From NCBI GenBank assembly GCA_017547315.1, contig JAFYQA010000150.1, positions 1 through 5,081 on the forward strand: 5,081 nt of DNA, given 5' to 3'. The notes beneath the pieces were generated by a model that worked only from the letters and a program-made list of their open reading frames with translations, had not been told where the DNA came from and did not search any database. Below, one piece after another: positions 1 through 5,081 of the stretch. How positions within the stretch are numbered: the stretch's first letter is position 1; the number at the start of each line of letters is the position of its first letter. This stretch comes from Roseburia sp. (GTDB taxonomy: Bacteria; Bacillota_A; Clostridia; Lachnospirales; Lachnospiraceae). The translations under genes and the position numbers were made by a program.

Positions 1-939
1 TCCATCGCCAGAGCAGTAGCGAAGTATTTTATGGACGAGGATATGCCGATTCGTTTGTCTTATATCGGTAATACATTTATTAATAATAGTAGTTACCAGG
101 GACGTTTAAAAGAAAGTACCCAGCTTGGTGCCGAATTAATCGGTGATGCAACGGTACAGGCCGATGCTGAGATTCTTGCAATGGTAGTAGAGAGCTTAAA
201 AGTGGCAGGACTTAAGGATTTCCAGATTGGTGTGGGTCATGCCAATTATTTCCAGGGACTCCTAGAAGCAGCACAGATTAGCGAAGAAGATGCTGAAAGT
301 TTAAAGACACTGATTCTTAATAAGAATTTCTTTGGTGTAGAAGAATATGTAGATAAGTTAGCACTTTCAGAGGATTTAAAAAAATTATTCTCGTTATTAG
401 GTAATCTCGATGCTTCTATTAGTGAGTTAAAAGATGCTAGTAAACTTGCAGAACCTTATCCGTTAATTGCAAAAGCACTGGATAATTTAATTGTTTTATC
501 CGAGCTTTTAGAGTTTTATGATATTAACCGATATGTTTCAATGGAGTTAGGCATTGTCAGTACATATCAATATTATACCGGTATTATTTTTGCAGGCTAT
601 ACTTTTGGTAGTGGTGAAGCTGTTGTAAAAGGCGGCCGATATGATAAGCTTTTGACTTATTTTGGTAAAGAGGCAGCTTCTATTGGATTTACAATTGTGG
701 TTGATCAGCTCATGGCAGCCTTAACCAGACAAAAAATTGACATTCCATTAAGCAATAACGGTATGATGGTAGTCTATACTTTAGAGAATCAGGAGGCAGC
801 CATCCAGATGGCAAAAGCCTTACGAATGGACGGAACTCCGGTAGAATTATTACTTTTTGATTCTTCCAAAACGAAAGATGATTATCAGGCATATGCGAAA
901 CGTAATCGTATTACATCCGTTACATTTTTGGAGGACTAA
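1..939 (+). CDS. hisZ: ATP phosphoribosyltransferase regulatory subunit HisZ, 5'-truncated by window edge
   Basis: This is the regulatory partner of short-form HisG, a paralogue of histidyl-tRNA synthetase (HisRS) that does not charge tRNA. Known HisG-HisZ enzymes are hetero-octamers in which HisZ activates HisG and mediates histidine feedback. The frame is open from base 1; the visible part is 312 residues and about 100 N-terminal residues with the start codon lie upstream. The first ATG (base 31) is internal, because the residues before it (SIARAVAKYF) match the conserved class II synthetase core. The motif 2 region is GRLKESTQLGAELIG (visible residues 34-48), followed by YYTGIIFAGY (191-200) and GGRYDKL plus IGFTI as motif 3 (211-231). 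Synthetase residues are lost: the motif 2 Arg of HisRS aligns with Gly/Asn around residue 23, and the Arg before the YYTG motif is Ser187. The last ~59 residues resemble a shortened anticodon-binding fold. The adjacent short hisG strongly supports HisZ over HisS. Confidence 0.93.
   Translation, partial: SIARAVAKYFMDEDMPIRLSYIGNTFINNSSYQGRLKESTQLGAELIGDATVQADAEILAMVVESLKVAGLKDFQIGVGHANYFQGLLEAAQISEEDAESLKTLILNKNFFGVEEYVDKLALSEDLKKLFSLLGNLDASISELKDASKLAEPYPLIAKALDNLIVLSELLEFYDINRYVSMELGIVSTYQYYTGIIFAGYTFGSGEAVVKGGRYDKLLTYFGKEAASIGFTIVVDQLMAALTRQKIDIPLSNNGMMVVYTLENQEAAIQMAKALRMDGTPVELLLFDSSKTKDDYQAYAKRNRITSVTFLED
930..935 (+). promoter_or_regulatory. hisG ribosome-binding site inside hisZ
   Basis: GGAGGA lies 7 bases before the hisG ATG and overlaps the last codons of hisZ, whose stop is only 3 bases before that ATG. 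This fixes the hisG start. It also suggests translational coupling, which would help make the two subunits in matched amounts (inference). Confidence 0.8.
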
Positions 940-942
940 CAC

Positions 943-1587
943 ATGGAAGAAAAGAGATATTTAACCTTCGCCCTTGGAAAAGGACGTTTAGCGAATAAAA
1001 CCTTAGAATTATTTGAAAAAATTGGCATTACCTGTGAGGAAATCTATGATAAGAACACTAGAAAGCTGATTTTTGTGAATGAAGAATTAAAGTTACGTTT
1101 TTTCCTTTCAAAAGGACCTGATGTTCCTACATACGTGGAATATGGTGCCGCAGACATCGGTATCGTAGGTAAAGATACAATTTTAGAAGAAGGACGTAAT
1201 ATTTACGAAGTATTAGACTTAGGCTTTGGAAAATGCCGTATGTGCATTTGTGGACCGGAAAGTGCAAGAGAATTGTTACAGCACCACGAATTAATCCGCG
1301 TTGCTACCAAATATCCGAACATTGCGAAAGATTATTTTTATAATAAAAAACATCAGACCGTAGAAATCATCAAATTAAATGGTTCTATTGAGTTAGCACC
1401 AATTGTAGGCTTGTCAGAAGTGATTTGTGATATCGTAGAAACAGGTTCGACATTAAAGGAAAATGGTCTTATCGTTTTAGAAGAAGTTTGTCCATTGTCA
1501 GCACGCATGGTGGTAAATCAAGTTAGCATGAAAATGGAAAATGAACGAATTACCAAATTGATTCGTGATTTGAAGGAAATATTGTAA
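943..1587 (+). CDS. hisG: ATP phosphoribosyltransferase catalytic subunit, short form (HisG_S)
   Basis: HisG catalyses the first committed step of histidine synthesis in the cytoplasm: ATP + PRPP gives N1-(5-phosphoribosyl)-ATP + PPi. The protein has 214 residues, the usual length of the short form, which lacks the C-terminal ACT-like regulatory domain of ~290-residue HisG proteins and therefore needs HisZ. Visible hallmarks are LGKGRL near the N-terminus (11-16), DIGIVGKD (71-78) and ATKYPN (121-126). GSIELAP is at 147-153, and the PRPP-binding signature [14 protein letters not shown] is at 163-176, with the acidic pair D163/E166 followed by TGST. The start is set by GGAGGA 7 bases upstream. 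The gene follows hisZ after 3 bases, an arrangement that itself predicts the HisZG complex. Nothing looks damaged. Confidence 0.97.
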   Translation: MEEKRYLTFALGKGRLANKTLELFEKIGITCEEIYDKNTRKLIFVNEELKLRFFLSKGPDVPTYVEYGAADIGIVGKDTILEEGRNIYEVLDLGFGKCRMCICGPESARELLQHHELIRVATKYPNIAKDYFYNKKHQTVEIIKLNGSIELAPIVGLSEVICDIVETGSTLKENGLIVLEEVCPLSARMVVNQVSMKMENERITKLIRDLKEIL

Positions 1588-1685
1588 TCATTCATTTGGT
1601 GTGTGTATTTATTGCACAAGCCGTAAGAATATGATAAATTTTGTTAGTAAGGATTTTATATGCAATTTTTGGTTTGCAAAGAGAT

Positions 1686-1695
1686 AAAGGTAGGA
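1686..1695 (+). promoter_or_regulatory. hisD ribosome-binding site, within the 115-base hisG-hisD gap
   Basis: AAAGGTAGGA precedes the hisD ATG; the AGGA part is 7 bases from the start codon. The rest of the gap (1588-1702) is AT-rich and holds no gene. It has a weak 5-bp hairpin, TGCAA (1661-1665) with TTGCA (1674-1678), and no convincing promoter or terminator, so hisD is probably read through from hisG. Confidence 0.65.
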
Positions 1696-1702
1696 TGAGT
1701 AA

Positions 1703-2995
1703 ATGAGAATTTTAGATTTAACACCGGAAACACAAAATAATATTTTAGAGAATTTATTAAAACGTAGCCCAAATTCTTATGGTGAATTTGAAGCTCGTGT
1801 CAACGATATTATTTTAAATGTACGTGAAAAACGTGATGAAGCTATTTTTGACTATACAAAGCGTTTTGATGGTGCAGACATCGATGCGTCTAATATTTTA
1901 GTAACAGAAGCAGAGATTAAAGAAGCTTATGAGCAGGTTGATGAGAAGCTTTTGGATGTTATCCGTAAAGCACTTGTAAATATTCGTGATTATCACGCAA
2001 AACAGCGTCAGAATTCATGGTTTGATTCACAGCCAAATGGGATTATTTTAGGCCAGAAAGTGACTCCATTAAGGACGGTTGGTGTATATGTTCCAGGTGG
2101 CAAAGCAGTATATCCGTCTTCTGTATTGATGAATGTAATGCCGGCAAAAGTAGCGGGAGTAGATGAAATTATCATGACAACTCCTCCAGGACCGGACGGA
2201 AAAGTATATCCTTCTACATTAGTAGCTGCAAAAGAAGCAGGTGTAGATAAAATCTACAAAGTCGGTGGTGCACAGGCAGTAGCAGCGATGGCATTTGGTA
2301 CAGAAAGCATTCCAAAGGTAGATAAAATTGTAGGACCAGGTAACATCTATGTTGCGTTAGCAAAAAAAGCGGTATTCGGCTATGTTAGCATTGATTCTAT
2401 CGCGGGACCAAGTGAAATCCTTGTTTTGGCAGATGAGACTGCAAATCCACGTTTTGTAGCGGCAGATTTATTATCTCAGGCAGAACATGATGAAATGGCA
2501 TCTGCTATTTTAATCACTACCAGCAGAGAATTAGCAGAAAAAGTATCCGTAGAAGTAGATAAATTTGTAGCAGCATTATCACGTACTGAAATCATGCAGA
2601 AGTCCTTAGATAATTATGGATACATATTAGTAGCAGATTCTTTGGAAGCAGCTATCGATACAGCGAACGAAATTGCATCAGAACATTTAGAAATTGTAAC
2701 AAAGAATCCATTTGAAGTGATGACGAAGATTCGTAACGCAGGAGCTATTTTCGTAGGAGAGTATTCCAGCGAACCACTTGGTGATTATTTTGCCGGACCA
2801 AACCATGTATTACCAACGAATGGTACTGCAAAATTCTTCTCACCACTTAGCGTAGACGACTTTATTAAAAAATCCAGCATCATTTCTTATTCAAGAGAAG
2901 CATTAGAACCAGTTTATAAAGATATCGTACAGTTTGCAGAGTGCGAAAAACTGACAGCACATGCGAATTCCATTCGAGTAAGATTTGAAGATTAA
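1703..2995 (+). CDS. hisD: Histidinol dehydrogenase
   Basis: HisD is a zinc-dependent cytoplasmic enzyme that carries out the last two steps, NAD-linked oxidation of L-histidinol via histidinal to L-histidine. The 430 residues match the usual monofunctional length. Conserved blocks run in the expected order: YVPGGKAVYPSSVLMN (129-144), KVGGAQAVAAMAFGT (186-200), GPGN (211-214), GPSE (235-238), QAEHDE (259-264), ASEHLE (325-330) and FAGPNHVLPT (363-372). By alignment from memory with the E. coli enzyme, the zinc ligands are Gln259, His262, Asp361 and His420, and the catalytic Glu-His pair is E327/H328; all are present. The start is supported by AGGA 7 bases upstream. Gaps of 115 and 168 bases set it apart from its neighbours, which leaves room for separate regulation or processing. 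The enzyme should be active. Confidence 0.98.
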   Translation: MRILDLTPETQNNILENLLKRSPNSYGEFEARVNDIILNVREKRDEAIFDYTKRFDGADIDASNILVTEAEIKEAYEQVDEKLLDVIRKALVNIRDYHAKQRQNSWFDSQPNGIILGQKVTPLRTVGVYVPGGKAVYPSSVLMNVMPAKVAGVDEIIMTTPPGPDGKVYPSTLVAAKEAGVDKIYKVGGAQAVAAMAFGTESIPKVDKIVGPGNIYVALAKKAVFGYVSIDSIAGPSEILVLADETANPRFVAADLLSQAEHDEMASAILITTSRELAEKVSVEVDKFVAALSRTEIMQKSLDNYGYILVADSLEAAIDTANEIASEHLEIVTKNPFEVMTKIRNAGAIFVGEYSSEPLGDYFAGPNHVLPTNGTAKFFSPLSVDDFIKKSSIISYSREALEPVYKDIVQFAECEKLTAHANSIRVRFED

Positions 2996-3018
2996 TAAAA
3001 TTATTATGAAATTTCTAA

Positions 3019-3054
3019 ATTTTGCCTGTTAAGACTTCCATTTACAGGCAAAAT
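3019..3054 (+). other. Strong stem-loop just after hisD (non-terminator hairpin)
   Basis: ATTTTGCCTGT (3019-3029) is the exact inverse complement of ACAGGCAAAAT (3044-3054), giving a perfect 11-bp stem around a 14-base loop, 23 bases after the hisD stop. The flanks are the wrong way round for an intrinsic terminator: the 5' arm begins with Ts, the 3' arm ends in As, and CATTTAGAATAAAAAAAG rather than a T-run follows. It may protect the 3' end of the upstream mRNA or act as a processing or regulatory element (inference). Confidence 0.7.
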
Positions 3055-3069
3055 CATTTAGAATAAAAA
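3041..3069 (+). promoter_or_regulatory. Weak candidate sigma-A promoter upstream of hisB
   Basis: TTTACA (3041-3046; 5 of 6 to TTGACA) is 17 bases from TAAAAA (3064-3069; 4 of 6 to TATAAT). It could give a separate start for hisB-hisIE. The DNA is AT-rich, so such matches occur by chance, and the -35 overlaps the 3' arm of the stem-loop. This is a guess that only a mapped 5' end could confirm. Confidence 0.18.
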
Positions 3070-3103
3070 AAGTGCTTTGAACAGGAGGCTAAATTCTCTG
3101 CAC

Positions 3104-3130
3104 CTGCAAAAGTTTTAACTTTTTAGGCAG
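3104..3130 (+). other. Second, weaker stem-loop in the hisD-hisB gap
   Basis: CTGC (3104-3107) pairs with GCAG (3127-3130), and AAAAGT (3108-3113) pairs with ACTTTT (3118-3123) around a TTTA loop. The three bases TAG (3124-3126) form a bulge. The inner stem is all A-T but for one pair, so stability is modest. It has As on the left and a T-run on the right, but the T-run is inside the stem and is not a terminator tail. Confidence 0.4.
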
Positions 3131-3135
3131 TCACA

Positions 3136-3150
3136 TTTTGCTTCGCAAAA
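3136..3150 (+). other. Short hairpin abutting the hisB ribosome-binding site
   Basis: TTTTGCTTCGCAAAA folds as a 6-bp stem (TTTTGC with GCAAAA) with a TTC loop. It ends one base before the AAGGAGG of hisB, so folding could influence ribosome access without hiding the site itself. A near-copy of this sequence precedes the hisD ribosome-binding site (1667-1680). Confidence 0.55.
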
Positions 3151-3151
3151 C

Positions 3152-3158
3152 AAGGAGG
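3152..3158 (+). promoter_or_regulatory. hisB ribosome-binding site
   Basis: AAGGAGG is a very strong Shine-Dalgarno match, 5 bases before the hisB ATG at 3164, and fixes that start. Confidence 0.85.
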
Positions 3159-3163
3159 ATTAT

Positions 3164-3763
3164 ATGACAGAGAGAAAAGAACGCAGAGCAGACTTTGTGC
3201 GTAAAACAAAAGAAACAGATATTGCATTGTCTTTTTCTATAGATGGAACAGGGGAGACATCCTTAAATACAGGAATAGGTTTCTTTGATCACATGTTAGA
3301 TGGATTTGCCAGACATGGACTTTTTGATTTAAAGGTAAATGTAGTAGGAGATTTAGCGGTAGACTGTCATCATACGATTGAAGATACTGGTATTGTTTTA
3401 GGAAATGCGATAAAGAAAGCAGTTGGAGATAAAAAGGGGATCAAACGTTACGGAAGCTGTACGCTCCCAATGGATGAGACTTTGGTATTATGTGCTATTG
3501 ATTTGTCCGGCAGACCTTATTTAGCTTTTGATGCAGAATTTACCACAGATAGAGTAGGCTATTTTGATACTGAAATGGTGCGTGAGTTTTTCTATGCGAT
3601 TTCATATACCGCCGGAATGAATTTACATATCAAAGTATTATCTGGCACGAACAATCATCATATGATTGAGGCAATGTTTAAAGCATTTGCAAAAGCCCTC
3701 GATGAAGCAACTACCATCGACCCACGTATTACCGACATTTTAAGTACAAAGGGAAGTTTATAA
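3164..3763 (+). CDS. hisB: Imidazoleglycerol-phosphate dehydratase, monofunctional
   Basis: This enzyme removes water from imidazole-glycerol 3-phosphate to give imidazole-acetol phosphate, the sixth step of the pathway. Family members are 24-mers with di-manganese active sites. The 199 residues match the single-function dehydratase, so the phosphatase half found in enterobacterial HisB is absent and histidinol phosphatase must be a separate gene elsewhere. Metal-binding signatures are intact: FFDHML (40-45), DCHHTIEDTG (67-76), MDE (103-105) and GTNNHHMIEAMFKA (161-174). The N-terminal R-x2-R-x-T-KET stretch (residues 4-18) is also typical. The start is fixed by AAGGAGG 5 bases upstream. The gene lies between hisD and hisIE on the same strand and follows an unusually structured 168-base leader. 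Confidence 0.98.
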   Translation: MTERKERRADFVRKTKETDIALSFSIDGTGETSLNTGIGFFDHMLDGFARHGLFDLKVNVVGDLAVDCHHTIEDTGIVLGNAIKKAVGDKKGIKRYGSCTLPMDETLVLCAIDLSGRPYLAFDAEFTTDRVGYFDTEMVREFFYAISYTAGMNLHIKVLSGTNNHHMIEAMFKAFAKALDEATTIDPRITDILSTKGSL

Positions 3764-3779
3764 TCATCCGGGTATTATT

Positions 3780-3786
3780 GGGAGGA
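3780..3786 (+). promoter_or_regulatory. hisIE ribosome-binding site, long spacing
   Basis: GGGAGGA in the 34-base hisB-hisIE gap is 11 bases from the ATG at 3798, longer than the 5-7 bases seen for the other genes here. No closer in-frame start exists, so the ATG call stands. Confidence 0.7.
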
Positions 3787-3797
3787 ATTTATAAAAA

Positions 3798-4442
3798 ATG
3801 GAACACAAGAATATAGTAGCAACAATTTACTTAAAAGATGGAAAAGCAGTAGCAGGCTTAAACGATCATACGGTAACTTATGAAGACGTAATCGAGCTTG
3901 CAAGATTATACAATGATAGTGGTATTGATAAAATCATTATCTTCGATTTGTCTTCTGATGATGATGAACACGAACTCAATATTAATACCATCAAAGGAAT
4001 CAATCGCAATATTGAATTAAAAACTTGTGCTGGCGGTAACATTAACCGTATGGAAGATATTAAAAAATTCTTCTATGCAGGTTGTCTGCAGGTTATTGTA
4101 AATGGTTCGAAACCAAACAGTATTGAATTGGCAGAAGAAGCTAGCAAACGTTTTGGAAAAGACCGTATTTTAGTTTCTGTAGATAATGTGGATTTTGTTT
4201 TCAAAAATCAGAGTAAAATGAATGAACTCTTCCATGAGTTACTCGTATTGAATAAAGACGTTGTAGATGCCATCGAAAGTATGACAGATGTACCTTATGT
4301 GGTGCGCATGGAAGAATGTGACTATAAGAAGATTTTAGCTATGTTACAGCGTAAAAAGGTACGTGGTATTTCCGGCCCATTTATCGATTCACCAAAGACA
4401 GATGTCATGGAGATGAAATCTCAGCTTTCATCTGAAGGTATC
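3798..4442 (+). other. HisA/HisF-like pseudo-barrel domain at the N-terminus of HisIE
   Basis: Residues 1-215 follow the HisA/HisF barrel order. Strand 1 is [13 protein letters not shown] (8-20), with the KDG typical of the family. [10 protein letters not shown] (43-52) matches strand 2, [15 protein letters not shown] (78-92) matches the GGGIR phosphate loop and helix 3, and LQVIVNGS (97-104) matches strand 4. [17 protein letters not shown] (113-129) matches helix 4 and strand 5. [12 protein letters not shown] plus [10 protein letters not shown] (188-215) resembles strand 8 and helix 8. The first catalytic Asp (HisF 'LDVKDG') is replaced by Tyr11, while the Asp of strand 5 (D129) remains. The part between strands 5 and 8 is shorter than in HisA/HisF, and the strand 7 GG loop is missing. 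Isomerase or cyclase activity is therefore unlikely; a scaffold or ligand-binding role is inference. Confidence 0.8.
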
Positions 4443-5081
4443 AAAATGGATAATTTTGAAGCAGCATTAAAATGGAGTGATTTGAAAAAGAACTCTGACG
4501 GATTGGTACCGGTAATTGTTCAGGATTATCGTACGGATGAAGTATTGATGTTAGCTTATATGAACGAAGAATCTTACTTGACTACAATTAATCTTGGTAA
4601 GATGACTTACTGGAGCAGAAGTCGTAACGAATTATGGACAAAGGGATTAACATCTGGCCATCTTCAGTATGTAAAATCATTAACAGCTGATTGTGATTAT
4701 GACACTATTTTAGCAAAAGTGTCTCAGGTAGGCGTAGCATGTCATACTGGTCATGACACCTGTTTCTTTAATGAAATCGTGAAAAAAGAGTATATGGAAA
4801 AGAATCCTCAGAAAGTATTAGAGGATGTTTATTCCATTATTATGGATCGAAAAGTGAATCCAAAGGAAGGTTCTTACACCAATTATCTTTTTGATAAAGG
4901 TGTAGATAAGATTTTGAAAAAAGTCGGTGAAGAATGTACGGAAATCGTCATCGCTGCTAAGAACCCGAATCCAGAAGAGATTAAATACGAGATTTCTGAT
5001 TTCCTTTACCATATGATGGTGCTTATGGTAGAAAAGGGTATTACCTGGGAAGATGTTATGCAGGAATTGTCGCAGAGATAA
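3798..5081 (+). CDS. hisIE: HisIE (PR-AMP cyclohydrolase / PR-ATP pyrophosphatase) with N-terminal HisA/HisF-like domain
   Basis: This cytoplasmic fusion enzyme carries out steps two and three: the HisE domain hydrolyses PR-ATP to PR-AMP and the HisI domain opens the adenine ring to give ProFAR. It has 427 residues against roughly 200-220 for ordinary HisIE. Residues 1-215 form a degenerate HisA/HisF-like domain. HisI occupies about 220-326, with WTKGLTSG (280-287), the metal site DCDYD (298-302) and CHTGHDTC (315-322). Its expected zinc cysteines C299, C315 and C322 and Asp 298, 300 and 302 are all present. HisE occupies about 338-427, with [15 protein letters not shown] (374-388) and [12 protein letters not shown] (398-409), including the metal-binding acids E378, E379, E382 and D401. 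Both enzymatic halves look fully active. The stop codon is the last three bases of the window. Only the role of the N-terminal domain is uncertain. Confidence 0.96.
   Translation: MEHKNIVATIYLKDGKAVAGLNDHTVTYEDVIELARLYNDSGIDKIIIFDLSSDDDEHELNINTIKGINRNIELKTCAGGNINRMEDIKKFFYAGCLQVIVNGSKPNSIELAEEASKRFGKDRILVSVDNVDFVFKNQSKMNELFHELLVLNKDVVDAIESMTDVPYVVRMEECDYKKILAMLQRKKVRGISGPFIDSPKTDVMEMKSQLSSEGIKMDNFEAALKWSDLKKNSDGLVPVIVQDYRTDEVLMLAYMNEESYLTTINLGKMTYWSRSRNELWTKGLTSGHLQYVKSLTADCDYDTILAKVSQVGVACHTGHDTCFFNEIVKKEYMEKNPQKVLEDVYSIIMDRKVNPKEGSYTNYLFDKGVDKILKKVGEECTEIVIAAKNPNPEEIKYEISDFLYHMMVLMVEKGITWEDVMQELSQR

Noticed and set aside
710..892. Open frame on the minus strand opposite the 3' part of hisZ
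   Set aside because: It lies entirely within hisZ on the opposite strand, has no recognisable family features, and is a by-product of the coding sequence.
1..939. Histidyl-tRNA synthetase (hisS) as the identity of the first gene
   Set aside because: The catalytic arginines of motif 2 and of the YYTG region are replaced, the anticodon domain is cut down, and the gene is joined to a short-form hisG, all of which fit HisZ.
1612..1639. Promoter before hisD (TTGCAC with ATAAAT, 16-base spacing)
   Set aside because: The -10 match is poor and the AT-rich gap offers many such pairs; there was not enough to annotate it.
1695..1706. Alternative hisD start at the ATG at 1695
   Set aside because: It is out of frame with hisD, stops after three codons, and overlaps the ribosome-binding site.
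3006..3032. Eight-codon frame ATG...TAA (MKFLNFAC) after hisD
   Set aside because: It has no Shine-Dalgarno upstream and no His codons, and its end is part of the 11-bp stem; it is best explained by chance.
3019..3069. Intrinsic terminator after hisD
   Set aside because: The hairpin is strong, but no T-run follows it on the + strand or on the minus strand. The arm ends are T-rich on the left and A-rich on the right, opposite to a terminator.
2996..3163. T-box riboswitch responding to tRNA-His
   Set aside because: His operons of clostridia often use T-boxes, but the conserved TGGNACC-type core is absent and the gap is too short for a full element.
4818..5012. Open frame on the minus strand opposite the HisE domain
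   Set aside because: It sits opposite well-conserved HisE motifs, and its hydrophobic residues come from reading AT-rich codons backwards; there is no independent support.

Overview
This window is a stretch of a histidine biosynthesis operon. All five genes lie on the + strand in the order hisZ (5' end cut off by the window edge), hisG, hisD, hisB and hisIE, whose stop codon is the last three bases. The DNA is AT-rich and uses A/T-ending codons heavily (many TTA Leu, AAA, GAA). Genes are preceded by purine-rich Shine-Dalgarno sites of the GGAGG type. The HisG is the short form that depends on a HisZ partner. Together these point to a low-GC Firmicute, most likely a clostridial anaerobe of the Lachnospiraceae type. 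The family-level assignment is inference from the protein style and is not proved by the sequence.

Layout: hisZ (1-939) and hisG (943-1587) are almost contiguous, and the hisG ribosome-binding site lies inside the hisZ coding end. A 115-base gap precedes hisD (1703-2995). A 168-base gap then precedes hisB (3164-3763); it holds three successive stem-loops, an unused-looking Shine-Dalgarno site and a weak possible promoter. A 34-base gap leads to hisIE (3798-5081). No stretch over 300 bases lacks a gene. I found no tRNA, rRNA, mobile element, CRISPR array, T-box core or canonical U-tract terminator.

Pathway: HisG with HisZ joins ATP to PRPP (first step, feedback control point). HisE and HisI hydrolyse PR-ATP to PR-AMP and open its ring to give ProFAR. 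HisB dehydrates imidazoleglycerol phosphate, and HisD oxidises histidinol to histidine. HisA, HisH, HisF, HisC and a histidinol-phosphate phosphatase are not encoded here and must lie outside the window.

The most unusual item is the hisIE product. It is about twice the usual HisIE length because its first ~215 residues are a HisA/HisF-like barrel domain. That domain has lost the first catalytic Asp and much of its second half, so it looks like a non-catalytic pseudo-enzyme module fused to the enzyme that makes HisA's substrate. The structured hisD-hisB gap is the second point of interest.
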